A stretch of DNA of 64,000 bases from Silicimonas sp. GTDB taxonomy: Bacteria > Pseudomonadota > Alphaproteobacteria > Rhodobacterales > Rhodobacteraceae. Below, one piece after another: positions 33,970-43,241 of the stretch; positions within the stretch are counted from its first letter, which is position 1; each line of letters begins with the position of its first letter. The translations under genes were made by a program, and so were the position numbers. A model generated the notes under the pieces. That model made no database searches. It saw only the letters and a list, made by a program, of their open reading frames with translations, and was not told where the DNA came from. The stretch lies in NCBI GenBank assembly GCA_022826385.1, contig JAJDUZ010000001.1, positions 61,140-125,139 of the forward strand. Reading direction: 5' to 3'.

Positions 33970-35565
33970 ATGGCAGATATACACGCCAACGAAGCAGGGC
34001 CTGCCCAAGACCCTGATTTTGCAACAGATTTTGAGATTGGTCAGGATAACATCCGACCGCTTGGGCTCGACATCCACAACCCGGTTTTCCTGATATCCAG
34101 CTTGCTGATTATCGCGTTTGTGCTGATCTCGCTGGCAAATCAGGAAGCCTCGGCCGAATTTTTCGGCTGGCTGAGGCCGTTCTTGACCAGTGAATTTGAC
34201 TGGTTTCTGGTCCTGTCGGTCGACGTCATTCTTGTCTTTTGCCTTGCGCTGATCGTGTTGCCCATCGGCTCGGTCCGAATAGGCGGGAAGGACGCAACAC
34301 CCGACTATTCCTATGCTGGCTGGATCGCGATGATGTTCGCGGCTGGCATCGGCATCGGCCTTCTGTTCTTCGGCGTGCTCGAGCCGACTTACTACAACTT
34401 CTCGGAAGGCGGGGGCGCGAGGCCGCTCAACATCGACATCACCGAACCCGGAAACGAGTATATCGGCGTCGTCGGCACCATTCACCACTGGGGTCTGGGT
34501 GGCTGGTGCGTCTATGCGCTGGTTGGCCTGACGCTGGCGGTCTTTGCCTATAACAAGGGCATGCCCATGACGTTGCGGTCGGCCTTCTATCCGATCCTGG
34601 GCGAGCGCATCTGGGGCTGGTGGGGGCATGCGATCGATACGCTTGCCGTTTTCGCCACGCTCTTTGGTCTGACGACATCGCTTGGCCTTGGGGCGCAACA
34701 GGTGGCCTTCGGTCTGAACGAGGTCTTCGGGATTGAGACCAGCAACACCGTCGTTGTGCTGCTGATCATCGGGATCACGGCCATTGCGCTGGGGTCGGTG
34801 CTGATGGGCATGGACAAGGGCGTAAAGCGGCTCTCGGAAATCAACATGCTGATGGCGGTGGCGCTTTTCTTCTTCGTGTTCTTCGTCACCGGAGCGGTTT
34901 CGGCGATCACCCGCTATGTCGGGGTCATGGTCGATTACGTTACCCTGTTGCCCGCACTCTCGAACCCGTTCGGGCGGGAAGACACCAGCTTCTTCCACGG
35001 CTGGACGACGTTCTATTGGGCATGGTGGATTGCGTGGTCGCCCTTTGTTGGCATGTTCATCGCACGTATCTCGAAAGGCCGGACCGTGCGCGAATTCATC
35101 CTGTGCGCGCTGATTGCACCCACGGCGGTGTGCGCGCTTTGGATGTCGACATTCGGCGGTGCCGCCATCGACATGCTGAACGCAGGCGGTGCCGAAGGCG
35201 TCAAGGCGACGGTGATCGACAGCTATAAGCCGGAAGGCGCGCTGTTCGGGTTCCTGAAGGAACTGCCGCTTTACAGCATCATCTCGCCCATCGCGCTTGT
35301 GCTGATCGTCATCTTCTTCGTGACATCATCGGATAGCGGCAGCCTTGTGATCGATACGATCACGGCGGGCGGCAAGATGGACGCACCGGTGGTGCAGCGG
35401 GTGTTCTGGTGCACGCTGGAAGGTCTGGTGGCGATCGCGTTGCTGCTGGGCGGCGGTCTTGCAGCGCTGCAAGGGGCGGCGGTTTCGACCGGTATTCCGT
35501 TCACCATCGTGGTGCTTCTGATGTGCTACTGCGTCTACAAGGCGCTCAGCACCGAGGAGCGCTGA
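33970..35565 (+). CDS. BCCT-family betaine/choline/carnitine-type transporter
   Basis: 531 residues with twelve predicted helices after a polar 30-residue N-terminus. Family motifs are present: MFAAGIGIGLLFFGVLEP (helix 3, about 117-134), HHWGLGGW, and the aromatic segment FYWAWWIAWSPFVGMFIARISKGRTVREF (helix 8 and loop, about 350-378). The Gly-rich helix 3 GIGIG differs from GMGMG of choline carriers, so betaine, DMSP or carnitine are all possible. It imports compatible solutes with Na+ or H+. A strong terminator follows at 35575. Confidence 0.93.
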   Translation: MADIHANEAGPAQDPDFATDFEIGQDNIRPLGLDIHNPVFLISSLLIIAFVLISLANQEASAEFFGWLRPFLTSEFDWFLVLSVDVILVFCLALIVLPIGSVRIGGKDATPDYSYAGWIAMMFAAGIGIGLLFFGVLEPTYYNFSEGGGARPLNIDITEPGNEYIGVVGTIHHWGLGGWCVYALVGLTLAVFAYNKGMPMTLRSAFYPILGERIWGWWGHAIDTLAVFATLFGLTTSLGLGAQQVAFGLNEVFGIETSNTVVVLLIIGITAIALGSVLMGMDKGVKRLSEINMLMAVALFFFVFFVTGAVSAITRYVGVMVDYVTLLPALSNPFGREDTSFFHGWTTFYWAWWIAWSPFVGMFIARISKGRTVREFILCALIAPTAVCALWMSTFGGAAIDMLNAGGAEGVKATVIDSYKPEGALFGFLKELPLYSIISPIALVLIVIFFVTSSDSGSLVIDTITAGGKMDAPVVQRVFWCTLEGLVAIALLLGGGLAALQGAAVSTGIPFTIVVLLMCYCVYKALSTEER

Positions 35566-35574
35566 GGCAAACAG

Positions 35575-35604
35575 AAAGGCCGGGCAAAGCGCCCGGCCTT
35601 TTTT
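35575..35604 (+). terminator. intrinsic terminator after the BCCT gene
   Basis: An 11-bp perfect stem AAAGGCCGGGC/GCCCGGCCTTT with an AAAGC loop and a six-T run, 9 nt after the stop codon. Because both arms begin or end in A/T runs it can also serve the convergent MotB-like gene. Confidence 0.92.
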
Positions 35605-35636
35605 CTGGTACAGTCGCAGGGCGACGCCCAATCAGA

Positions 35637-37499
35637 TCAACGTTCCGTAAGCTTCAATTCGATCCGCCGGTTTTGCGCGCGGGCTTCTGCCGTATCGGCC
35701 GGGTTGACCGGGCGGTATTCGCCAAAGCCGGTGGCGGCCAACCGATCGGGCGGGAAGCCCAGACCTTCGGTCAGGAACCGAACGACCGACAGCGCGCGGG
35801 CTTGGCTGAGTTCCCAGTTGTCGGCAAACGTACCGCTGCCCGACAGGGGAATGTTGTCGGTATGTCCGTCGACCCGGATGATCCAGTCGATGGTATTCGG
35901 GATCTGGTCCGAGACGTCGGACAGGATTTCGGCGACCTGCGCAATCGAGTCGCGCCCTGCAGGCGCAAGTGTGGCCGAGGCGCTTTCGAACAGCACCTCG
36001 GACGAAAACACGAAGCGGTCGCCCACGATTTGTATGCCCTCGCGGTCGCCCAACACCTGGCGCAGGGTTCCGAAAAACTCGGAGCGGTAGTCCGCGAGGT
36101 CTTCGACTTCGGCCCCCAACCGTTCGGCTTCCAGACGCAGCCGTTCCGCTTCGGCGGCTTCCAACTCGGCCCGGCGCCGTTCTTCTGATGCGGCCCGTGC
36201 CAAAGCTTGGTTCAACTGGCTGCCAAGCGCTTCGATCCGGATTTGCGATGCGGCATCGGCTTCGGCGGCGCTGTCCAGCAGCCCCTGAAGCGAACTCAGT
36301 TCAGCCCGCAATGTGGCCACTTGCTGGTTCAAGGCTTCGACTTGCAACTGCGCGCGCTCTGCGATGGCTTCTTCTTCCTGCAACTGCCGGCGCGCGGTCG
36401 CCAAGAGAGTTTCCTGCCGCTCGCGTTCGGTCAATTGGGTGGCGTTTGCGGTTTCAGCGGCAAGCTTGGCGGCCAAGGCGGCGGCAAGTTGTTCTCGCAG
36501 GTTCGAGGTGTCAACGGCACCGGCCTGCAAAGCATCCACCTGCGCCTGCAAACGTTGGCGTTCGGTCTCGGCCTCATTCAGTCGGGTGAACAACTCGGCG
36601 CTGGAGGCTTCGGTGCTGGCCAGCCCTTCTTCCGCCACCTGCAACTGCAAAAGGACTTCGGTCAGGCGGTCGTTCAACTCCGCTTCCACCGCGTTTGCAG
36701 CCGCGAGCAAGGTCAGCGTGTCTTCCGCCTGCGCGCGCTGCTGTTCAAGGGCCAGCGACATGGCGGTCAATTCGGCGTCGGCTTCCTCCAAACGCTGGCG
36801 CAGTTCCTGTGCAATCGCGATTTCGGCCAGCCGGGCCTGTTCAGCGGCCGTAAGGGCGTCTTCGGCATCGGCAAGGGCAGCATCCCGAGAGGCAACGTCG
36901 TCCTGCAATTGCGCGGTCAGGGCCTCCAGCGCCTCGCGTTGCGCCGCTGCAAGGCGGGCGGCTTCGGCCTGTGCGTCGATCTCGTCACGCGCGCGTGCCA
37001 GCGCCAGCTGGGCGGCTTCCTGTTCCGAAATCAGGCGTTCCTGAGCCGCTTCAAGCTCGGCCACGTCTGCGGCAAGGCGCGTGCCTTCGGCGCGGGCGTC
37101 ATCGCGCTGCGCCAGAAGGGTGGCAACGCGATCCTCGAACGAGGCAATCGCGGCATCGCGCTCGGCCAGAGTCCGCGCCTGGTCGTTGATCTGGCCCGTG
37201 AGATTGGCGATCAGCGTTTCCTGCTGCGCGCGTTCGTCCTGCAGAAGCGCAAGGTCGTCTTCCAGCCGGGCCGATGTCTGCTGGGCGATCCCAAGCGCTT
37301 GGCTGAGCGCCGTGATCTCGCTGGTCAGCTGGTTCAGTTCGCTTTCCTGCCCGGTGATGGTTTCGCGCTGGATGGCCTGCACGATCATGAAGATCGTCAG
37401 CACGAACATCAGCACCAGAAGCAGGGCCGTCATCGCGTCCACGAAGCCGGGCCAGATCGAGCCCGACATGCGCTGCACGGATCGCCGTGTCAGCGCCAT
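35637..37499 (-). CDS. MotB/OmpA-like protein with very long coiled coil
   Basis: 620 residues. A single N-terminal membrane helix (DAMTALLLVLMFVLTIFMIVQ, about 22-42) follows GSIWPGFVD, the MotB/TolR-type anchor. Residues about 50-460 are an Ala/Glu/Gln/Leu-rich coiled coil with only a few breaks. The C-terminal OmpA-type peptidoglycan-binding domain (about 490-618) includes IIRVDGHTDNIPLSG, ELSQARALSVVRFL and ARAQNRRIELKL. With the MotA/ExbB-like gene 3 nt away it should form a proton-driven stator-type complex reaching far into the periplasm. The driven process is unknown; no flagellar or tol genes are nearby. Confidence 0.9.
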   Translation of the reverse strand: MALTRRSVQRMSGSIWPGFVDAMTALLLVLMFVLTIFMIVQAIQRETITGQESELNQLTSEITALSQALGIAQQTSARLEDDLALLQDERAQQETLIANLTGQINDQARTLAERDAAIASFEDRVATLLAQRDDARAEGTRLAADVAELEAAQERLISEQEAAQLALARARDEIDAQAEAARLAAAQREALEALTAQLQDDVASRDAALADAEDALTAAEQARLAEIAIAQELRQRLEEADAELTAMSLALEQQRAQAEDTLTLLAAANAVEAELNDRLTEVLLQLQVAEEGLASTEASSAELFTRLNEAETERQRLQAQVDALQAGAVDTSNLREQLAAALAAKLAAETANATQLTERERQETLLATARRQLQEEEAIAERAQLQVEALNQQVATLRAELSSLQGLLDSAAEADAASQIRIEALGSQLNQALARAASEERRRAELEAAEAERLRLEAERLGAEVEDLADYRSEFFGTLRQVLGDREGIQIVGDRFVFSSEVLFESASATLAPAGRDSIAQVAEILSDVSDQIPNTIDWIIRVDGHTDNIPLSGSGTFADNWELSQARALSVVRFLTEGLGFPPDRLAATGFGEYRPVNPADTAEARAQNRRIELKLTER

Positions 37500-37502
37500 G
37501 GA

Positions 37503-38621
37503 TCAGACCTCGTCCCGGGCGCGGCCGCTGGTGCGAATGGCGTTCGTCAGCTGCGCGATATCGGCCCGCAATTCGCCAATGCTTTCCTGACGCCCGGCCG
37601 AAATCTCTTCCAGAATGCGCAGCATCTGAACGTCCATCGAGCGAAGCCGCATCCGGCTTTCGGCGTCAAACTGTCCACCGGCCTCGGCGCCCATGCTTTG
37701 CAAGGCCTCGGCCAAACGGTTCTGGCTTTCGATGATCTGCGATTGGTCGCCTTCGCCAAACTGCGTCGCCAACCGGTTGACCGAGTTGATCAACTCGCTG
37801 AGCCGGGCATCGGTGGCCGCCTGTTGTTCGCCCATGAACTCGGCCAGTTGTCCGATGACGTTGCCGTCGCCACCCGCGCCGTCATCCGAGGCGAACCCAA
37901 GCCGGGTGATGGTCGAGAGCCATTCTTCAAGCTCGCGGTAAAACCGGTTCTGCCCGTGGCCCGCGAAAAGCTCCAACAGTCCCACGACAAGCGATCCGGC
38001 AAGGCCGAGAAGGGACGAGGCAAAGGCCACGCCCATGCCGCCCAACTGGGCTTCAAGGCCGGTCATCAGGCGTTCGAAGACCTCGACGCCCGTGTCGCCT
38101 TCCTTCGGCGCCAGCGACCGGATCGTGTCGACGACGGCCGGAACCGTGGTGGCCAATCCGTAGAATGTGCCGAGAAGGCCAAGGAAAATCAGAAGGTTAA
38201 CAATGTAGCGTGTGATGTCGCGCGCTTCGTCGATCCGGGTTGCGACCGAGTCGAGGATTGACCGTGACGAGGACGCGTTCAGTTGCGACCGCGCGCCCGC
38301 TTTGCGCAAAAGGGCCGCCAGCGAAGCCAAAAGGCGCGGGGCCTTCGTGAATTGATGTCCGGGCCGGTCATGGGCGAAGCCTTCAATCCAGCTGACCGAC
38401 GAGACCAGTTGGAACACCTGCCAGAAACAGGCGAGCACGCCGATGACGAAGACGAAACCGATGAAGCCGTTCAGCAACGGGTTCGCGAGGAAAACCGGAG
38501 CGACTTGCGGGTAAAGCAGATAGGCGCCAGCGCCGACCAAGCCCAGAACGACGATCATCGTCAGGATTTGACGGTAGGGTTGCGTAAAGTGCCGCTCGAA
38601 GGTGCGATCCGGTGTGTCCAT
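37503..38621 (-). CDS. MotA/TolQ/ExbB-like proton channel protein
   Basis: 372 residues from the ATG at 38621 (MDTPDRTFERHFTQPY); a frame from 38759 adds 46 low-quality residues. Helices lie near residues 20-37, 45-68, 140-162 (YIVNLLIFLGLLGTFYGLATTV) and 190-215 (MGVAFASSLLGLAGSLVVGLLELFA), the last two with the MotA/ExbB pattern. A long cytoplasmic C-terminal helical region follows. The stop is 3 nt before the OmpA/MotB-like start, a coupled pair. This channel type powers force transmission across the envelope. Partner and target processes unknown. Confidence 0.88.
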   Translation of the reverse strand: MDTPDRTFERHFTQPYRQILTMIVVLGLVGAGAYLLYPQVAPVFLANPLLNGFIGFVFVIGVLACFWQVFQLVSSVSWIEGFAHDRPGHQFTKAPRLLASLAALLRKAGARSQLNASSSRSILDSVATRIDEARDITRYIVNLLIFLGLLGTFYGLATTVPAVVDTIRSLAPKEGDTGVEVFERLMTGLEAQLGGMGVAFASSLLGLAGSLVVGLLELFAGHGQNRFYRELEEWLSTITRLGFASDDGAGGDGNVIGQLAEFMGEQQAATDARLSELINSVNRLATQFGEGDQSQIIESQNRLAEALQSMGAEAGGQFDAESRMRLRSMDVQMLRILEEISAGRQESIGELRADIAQLTNAIRTSGRARDEV

Positions 38622-38837
38622 CCGGGCTCCGGGTCCTGTCGTTTCTTTCCCGGCGACAATAGGCAATACGATCCCCCGTGCCAATGGGAGAAAGCGCGCC
38701 GATCCCGGGATTGGCACGCGAGTGACGCATATTTCCGACCAGCGGCACGATATGCGCACAAATTTTCACGCCAATCGTGTGAATGACATGCTTAAGAAAA
38801 GGTTAACAGCGGCAAATTCAGCTGGCTTGCCGCGCCG

Positions 38838-39401
38838 TCAATCCACGCCCGAGAGACCGCGCACGCGCTCGGACAACCAGCCAAGATCCGGGTCTTCGAT
38901 CCCCAGTTCGCTCAAATGCGCGAACGTGTTCCAAAGGTACTCCGTGTTCGGGCCGCGTCCGCCATGAGCCCTGGCGATGATCTGCGCCTGCTCTTCCAGC
39001 GTCAGATGCGCCACGTATTGTTCGTGAGTGCGGTCAACCACATAGGTCAACGCCGTCACGGTCGTTCCGTTCTGCAGGTCCACTGGAACCAGACGTTCAA
39101 CATAGGCGGACGAAATCAGTTCCCGCTCGCGCAGGTAGCCGACTGTCGCCGCTTCGGAGCCTTCCTCGACACGCAATGCCAGACCTGTGCAACTGGTCCG
39201 CTCTGCCGGGTCCAGCGCAAGTACAAGGCCCGGTTTTTCGACCGTGCCCCGGTGATGGATCGACGACATGCAGAACGAACGGTGGAAGCCGGCCAAGGTT
39301 GCCAATGTGGTTTCGGCCACCGGGAAGCCGGGGTTCCACATCAGCGAGGCATATCCGAAGACCCAGAGCGGGCGTTGTTCGAGGGCTTTGTCGTCTTGCA
39401 T
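38838..39401 (-). CDS. ChaC-family gamma-glutamylcyclotransferase
   Basis: 187 residues. The GGCT fold begins with the substrate-binding YxSLMW motif (VFGYASLMWNPGF, about 15-27) and the catalytic Glu lies in REGxx-type stretch LALRVEEGSE (near 75-83). ChaC2-type enzymes degrade glutathione to 5-oxoproline and Cys-Gly in the cytoplasm. The C-terminal NTEYLWNTFAHLSELGIEDPDL is typical. It is a single gene, divergent from the DUF2125 gene. Earlier annotations may call it a cation transport protein; that name is outdated. Confidence 0.92.
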   Translation of the reverse strand: MQDDKALEQRPLWVFGYASLMWNPGFPVAETTLATLAGFHRSFCMSSIHHRGTVEKPGLVLALDPAERTSCTGLALRVEEGSEAATVGYLRERELISSAYVERLVPVDLQNGTTVTALTYVVDRTHEQYVAHLTLEEQAQIIARAHGGRGPNTEYLWNTFAHLSELGIEDPDLGWLSERVRGLSGVD

Positions 39402-39540
39402 CGTCGCTCGTCGGTGAGTTTTGGTGTTTGCCTTCGCCTAACGCGTTTTTCGGCCGAGCCATAGTCTAAAGCCGCGAAAAGCGATTCAGGTCTGGCCTGA
39501 TTTGCCTTATGTGAAGCAAGTTAGCCAAGGAAAAGGGCAG

Positions 39541-40536
39541 ATGACCCGATTGATTGTCATAGTTCTTGTCGGCGCGTTGGCGTGGATGGTCTGGTGGGTC
39601 GTTGGGCACACGGCCTATGAGCGCGGGCTGTCGGCATGGATCGATCAACGGCGTGGCGAGGGTTGGGCCGCGGATGTGGGGACGCTGCATACGGCGGGGT
39701 TTCCGAACCGGTTTGACACGACGCTGACGGATTTGCGGTTGGCCGATCCCGAAACCGGCGTGGCTTGGAGTGCGCCGTTGGTGCAGCTTCTGTCGCTGGC
39801 CTATAAACCGCATCAGGTCATTGCCGTGGTGCCCGAAGCCCATCGGTTTTCGACCCCGCTTGGCGCGTTCGACATTGCGCATGAAGATGCCCGGGCGTCG
39901 CTGTTCCTGAAGCCGGAAACGGCGCTGGGCCTCGATCAGGCGATCCTGATCCTCACGGGGCTTGATGTTGATGCGGCAGATGCCGGTTGGGACACGCAAC
40001 TATCTTCTGGACGGTTTGCGGTCGAAAGCGTGCCGGCCGCCGTGAACACCTATCGGTTCGGGGCCGAGGTGGACGGGCTGACGCCTTCGGCACCGCTGCG
40101 CCGTCTGCTGGACCCGGCCGGTGTGCTCCCGGAAACCGTCGAGACCCTTCGCTTCGATGCGACCGCGGCGTTTGACCGGCCGTGGGATCGTTTCGCCGTC
40201 GAAGACGCCCGCCCGCAACCGACCCGCATCGATCTGACCGATCTGTCCGCCCGTTGGGGCACGGCAACCTTTCGTGCCGCTGGTGAAATCGATGTGGATG
40301 CCGAGGGCTTCCCCGAGGGTCAGGTCACCATTCGCGCCGTCGAATGGCGCAAGCTGCTTGATATGGCGGTGTCTTCCGGTGTTCTGCCCGAAAGCGCCGC
40401 CGACCCGACCGAGCGTGCGCTCGAGTTGATGAGCGGCCCGCGCGATACGTTGGATGCGACACTTGGCTTGCGGGGTGGTTTCATTCGCCTCGGCATCATA
40501 CCGATTGCCAAGGCGCCAAGGATTGTCATCCGCTAG
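39541..40536 (+). CDS. DUF2125 exported/anchored protein
   Basis: 331 residues from the ATG at 39541, with AAGGAAAAGGG just upstream; a longer frame from 39502 lacks a site. One N-terminal helix (RLIVIVLVGALAWMVWWVVG) is followed by HTAYERGLSAWIDQRRGEGW, the typical DUF2125 opening, and then beta-rich sequence (FPNRFDTTLTDLRLADPE; APLVQLLSLAYKPHQVIAV). DUF2125 proteins resemble AsmA-like envelope proteins in layout; their role is unknown. Convergent with the extensin-like gene, 28 bp apart. Confidence 0.88.
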   Translation: MTRLIVIVLVGALAWMVWWVVGHTAYERGLSAWIDQRRGEGWAADVGTLHTAGFPNRFDTTLTDLRLADPETGVAWSAPLVQLLSLAYKPHQVIAVVPEAHRFSTPLGAFDIAHEDARASLFLKPETALGLDQAILILTGLDVDAADAGWDTQLSSGRFAVESVPAAVNTYRFGAEVDGLTPSAPLRRLLDPAGVLPETVETLRFDATAAFDRPWDRFAVEDARPQPTRIDLTDLSARWGTATFRAAGEIDVDAEGFPEGQVTIRAVEWRKLLDMAVSSGVLPESAADPTERALELMSGPRDTLDATLGLRGGFIRLGIIPIAKAPRIVIR

Positions 40537-40564
40537 GTTGCGGCGCGACCGCCGAACGGAACGC

Positions 40565-41137
40565 TCAGCGGCAATAGGCGCCGCCGCGATGATCTGCGGT
40601 GTCGAAATGGAAGTGATCCTGATGATGCCGGTCGGCATTCGGGCCCAGGACGGTGCCGAATGGGCCACATGCGCTGGCATGCAGGCGCTTCAGCACGCGG
40701 CCGTTTCGGCCACGCCATTCGGTCACTGAAATGCGCGATCCGTCCGCCAGAACAAAGGCCGAGATATCGATCGCATTGCCCTTTGCATGTTCCGACAACC
40801 GTGCGCCGCGCCGATGGTTTCGCGTGCGGCAGGCATAGTGCGCGGCGACCTTGAGTTCGACCAGCCCGCCACCGCGATTGCCGATGATCGGCACCGCGTG
40901 ATTTGCAACCCAACTGTTGAGCCTGTTCGCGGTCTTCAGATTGATTGTCGCGGCCTGGCTGAGGCGAACGCCCGCCGCTTCGGTCACCCGATAGGCGTTC
41001 GACACCCCGCAGCCGCCCGGGCCGGGAATGTCGGCGATCTTCTCGGCCACCAGCCCGCCACGCGCTGTGGTTTCCGAACCGCCGCCGCCACCGCAGGCCG
41101 AGAGCGCAAGCATAAGGATCAGTGCCGTCTTCTTCAT
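40565..41137 (-). CDS. extensin-like lipoprotein, putative peptidase-fold
   Basis: 190 residues. Signal peptide with lipobox LSAC (Cys 15) and a following Gly run (GGGGGSE). The extensin-like C-terminal domain (about 30-190) shows GGCGVSNAYRV, AARLNSW-type NRLNSWV, and the metal-binding-like motifs SEHAKGNAIDISAF and HHQDHFHFD, the His and Asp arrangement of LAS-type (VanY-like) peptidases. It is likely an outer-membrane-anchored peptidoglycan-acting enzyme. ATG overlaps the tyrC stop by 4 nt. Confidence 0.88.
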   Translation of the reverse strand: MKKTALILMLALSACGGGGGSETTARGGLVAEKIADIPGPGGCGVSNAYRVTEAAGVRLSQAATINLKTANRLNSWVANHAVPIIGNRGGGLVELKVAAHYACRTRNHRRGARLSEHAKGNAIDISAFVLADGSRISVTEWRGRNGRVLKRLHASACGPFGTVLGPNADRHHQDHFHFDTADHRGGAYCR

Positions 41138-42045
41138 CGCGTTTTCCCTCGTCCGAAGTTCGGCTCGTCGGTATCCTGGCCGGCTTCGATGATGCCCCGC
41201 CGAATGGCGCGGGTGCGGGTGAAATACGCGTGCAGATGATCGCCGTCGCCGGTGCGGATGGCGCGCTGCAACGCAAAAAGCTCCTCGGTAAAACGTCCGA
41301 GGATCTCAAGCGTGGCATCCTTGTTTGTCAAAAATACGTCGCGCCACATCGTGGGATCCGAGGCGGCGATCCTGGTGAAATCCCGGAAACCCGCAGCGGA
41401 ATACTTGATGACTTCGCTGTCGGTCACACGACGCAGGTCATCGGCAACGCCCACCATCGTATAGGCGATCAGATGCGGACAGTGACTGGTGACGGACAGA
41501 ACCAGATCGTGGTGATCCGGGTCCATTTCATCGACATTGGCGCCCATGCCTTCCCAAAGGCTGCGCAGCTTCGCGACGGCGACCGGATCGGTATCTTCTG
41601 TGGGCGTCAGGATGTTCCAGCGGTTGTCGAACAACTCGGCAAAGCCCGACCGGGGGCCGGAATGTTCGGTGCCCGCCAATGGGTGGCCGGGCACGAAATG
41701 CACGCCCTCTGGAATTTGAGGTTGAACGGCCTCGATCACAGCACCTTTGACCGAGCCGACGTCCGTCACCGTGGCCCCCGGCGCAAGATGTGGGGCGATC
41801 TCTTTTGCCACGGCTTCCATCGCGCCAACCGGGACGGCCAACACGATCAGGTCTGCGTCCTTCACGGTCTCGGCTGCCGTTTCAAAGATGTGGTCGCAAA
41901 AACCAAGCTCGCGGGCAATCTCGCGCGTCTCAGCCGAGCGTGCGGTTCCGGTGATTTCACCCGCCAGACCATCGCGGCGCATGGCGTGGGCCATGGACGA
42001 TGCGATCAAACCAAGGCCGATCAGGGCAACGCGGTTGTAAATCAT
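41134..42045 (-). CDS. tyrC: prephenate/arogenate dehydrogenase
   Basis: 303 residues. The Rossmann fold begins at once ([17 protein letters not shown], about 6-22), DVGSVKGAV and [15 protein letters not shown] (catalytic His near 140) follow, and a helical C-terminal domain completes the enzyme. It oxidises prephenate or arogenate in tyrosine synthesis; the cyclohexadienyl (broad) type is usual in these bacteria. The gene is coupled by 4-nt overlaps to hisC upstream and to the extensin-like gene downstream. No ACT domain is present, so feedback control is not obvious. Confidence 0.94.
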   Translation of the reverse strand: MIYNRVALIGLGLIASSMAHAMRRDGLAGEITGTARSAETREIARELGFCDHIFETAAETVKDADLIVLAVPVGAMEAVAKEIAPHLAPGATVTDVGSVKGAVIEAVQPQIPEGVHFVPGHPLAGTEHSGPRSGFAELFDNRWNILTPTEDTDPVAVAKLRSLWEGMGANVDEMDPDHHDLVLSVTSHCPHLIAYTMVGVADDLRRVTDSEVIKYSAAGFRDFTRIAASDPTMWRDVFLTNKDATLEILGRFTEELFALQRAIRTGDGDHLHAYFTRTRAIRRGIIEAGQDTDEPNFGRGKTR

Positions 42046-43127
42046 GTTGCCGCCCGAAACGCTGTGACCGAGGCGATGACCCGATCATTATCGGCTGGCG
42101 TGCCCACGGTGATCCGCAGGCAGTTCGGCAAGCCATAGCTGCCGACCTTGCGAACCAGAATGCCGTCGTTCCGGAAATGCGCTTCGCACGCCGCCGCGTC
42201 GTCTTCGCTTGCAAACCGGGCAAGGACGAAATTCGCTTCCGACTTGTCGACCGCAAGGCCAAGACCGCGGAGCGTCTCGGTCAGCCGGGCGCGCTCGGTT
42301 GCGTTCTCGGCCCGGCACTTTGCGACCCAATCCTGATCGCGCACGGCTGCTTCTGCGGCGGCCAATTGCAGCTCGGACACATTGAAGGGCCCGCGCACGC
42401 GGTTGAGGTTGTCAATGATCTCGCGCGCGCCGTAGCCCCAGCCAATGCGCAATCCGCCCAGCCCGTAAATCTTCGAGAATGTCCGCGTCATCACCACATT
42501 GGGATGCTGGTCAATCAACGCAACGCCGCCATCATGGCCTTCGACGTATTCGGCATAGGCCCCGTCCAGAACAAGGATCACATCCTCGGGCAGGCTGCCG
42601 GCCAGACGGGCCATCTCGTTGCCGCCCAGCATCGTGCCTGTCGGATTGGCCGGGTTGGCGATGAAGACAAGGCGCGTCTTCTCGGTAACAGCGTTCAGGA
42701 TGCCGTCGACATCGACGACACGATCGCGTTCGGCCACTTCGACCGGGCTTGACCCTGCCGCCAAGGCCGAGATGCGGTGCATCGCGAAGCCATGCGCGCT
42801 GTGAATGACCTCGGTTCCTTCGCCGCCATATGCGTTGCAGAGGAACGCGATGATCTCGTCCGAACCGGCGCCGCAGATGATGCGATCGGCGTCGAGGTTG
42901 TGAACCTCGGCAATCGCATTCCGCAAACTCGCGTGGTCCGAAGAGGGATAACGGTGCAGCGCGCCAGCGGCTGCCGCAAGTGCCTCTCCGGCCGTGTCCG
43001 GGAAGCCAAGGGGGTTTTCGTTGGATGACAGTTTCAACACGTCATCACGGCCTTCGAGGTGGCTTTCGCCACCCACGTAAAGCTCGATCCGGTCAACGCC
43101 GGGTTTGGGAGAAATCATCTCGGTCAT
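42042..43127 (-). CDS. hisC: histidinol-phosphate/aromatic aminotransferase
   Basis: 361 residues, PLP fold type I. The Schiff-base Lys lies in [18 protein letters not shown] (near residue 217), substrate phosphate-binding NENPLGFPD comes early, and the Asn/Asp of NPTGT and DGAYAEYV hold the cofactor. Such enzymes act in histidine synthesis and, when next to tyrC as here (4-nt overlap), commonly also transaminate aromatic keto acids. Both roles are possible. No other his genes are in the window. Confidence 0.94.
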   Translation of the reverse strand: MTEMISPKPGVDRIELYVGGESHLEGRDDVLKLSSNENPLGFPDTAGEALAAAAGALHRYPSSDHASLRNAIAEVHNLDADRIICGAGSDEIIAFLCNAYGGEGTEVIHSAHGFAMHRISALAAGSSPVEVAERDRVVDVDGILNAVTEKTRLVFIANPANPTGTMLGGNEMARLAGSLPEDVILVLDGAYAEYVEGHDGGVALIDQHPNVVMTRTFSKIYGLGGLRIGWGYGAREIIDNLNRVRGPFNVSELQLAAAEAAVRDQDWVAKCRAENATERARLTETLRGLGLAVDKSEANFVLARFASEDDAAACEAHFRNDGILVRKVGSYGLPNCLRITVGTPADNDRVIASVTAFRAAT

Positions 43128-43241
43128 AGCCCGGCGGTTTTAACCACGCGTGGCCATCTGCGCCAGAGATAAACGCGAGCGGAGGCAGGCCCCCGCTCGT
43201 TGTTTTGCGAAGAGTATCAGGGGCAAAGCCCCCGATCCCAA

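Noticed and set aside
36207..38261. A 684-codon plus-strand open frame opposite the MotA/MotB-like pair
   Set aside because: It is a high-G+C antisense shadow: the minus strand has coherent domains, helices and start sites, and this frame shows none.
35637..38621. Zorya-type antiphage defence, because of the ZorA/ZorB-like channel and OmpA pair
   Set aside because: No ZorC, ZorD or ZorE genes are adjacent, and the long coiled coil lies on the OmpA-type protein rather than on the channel subunit.
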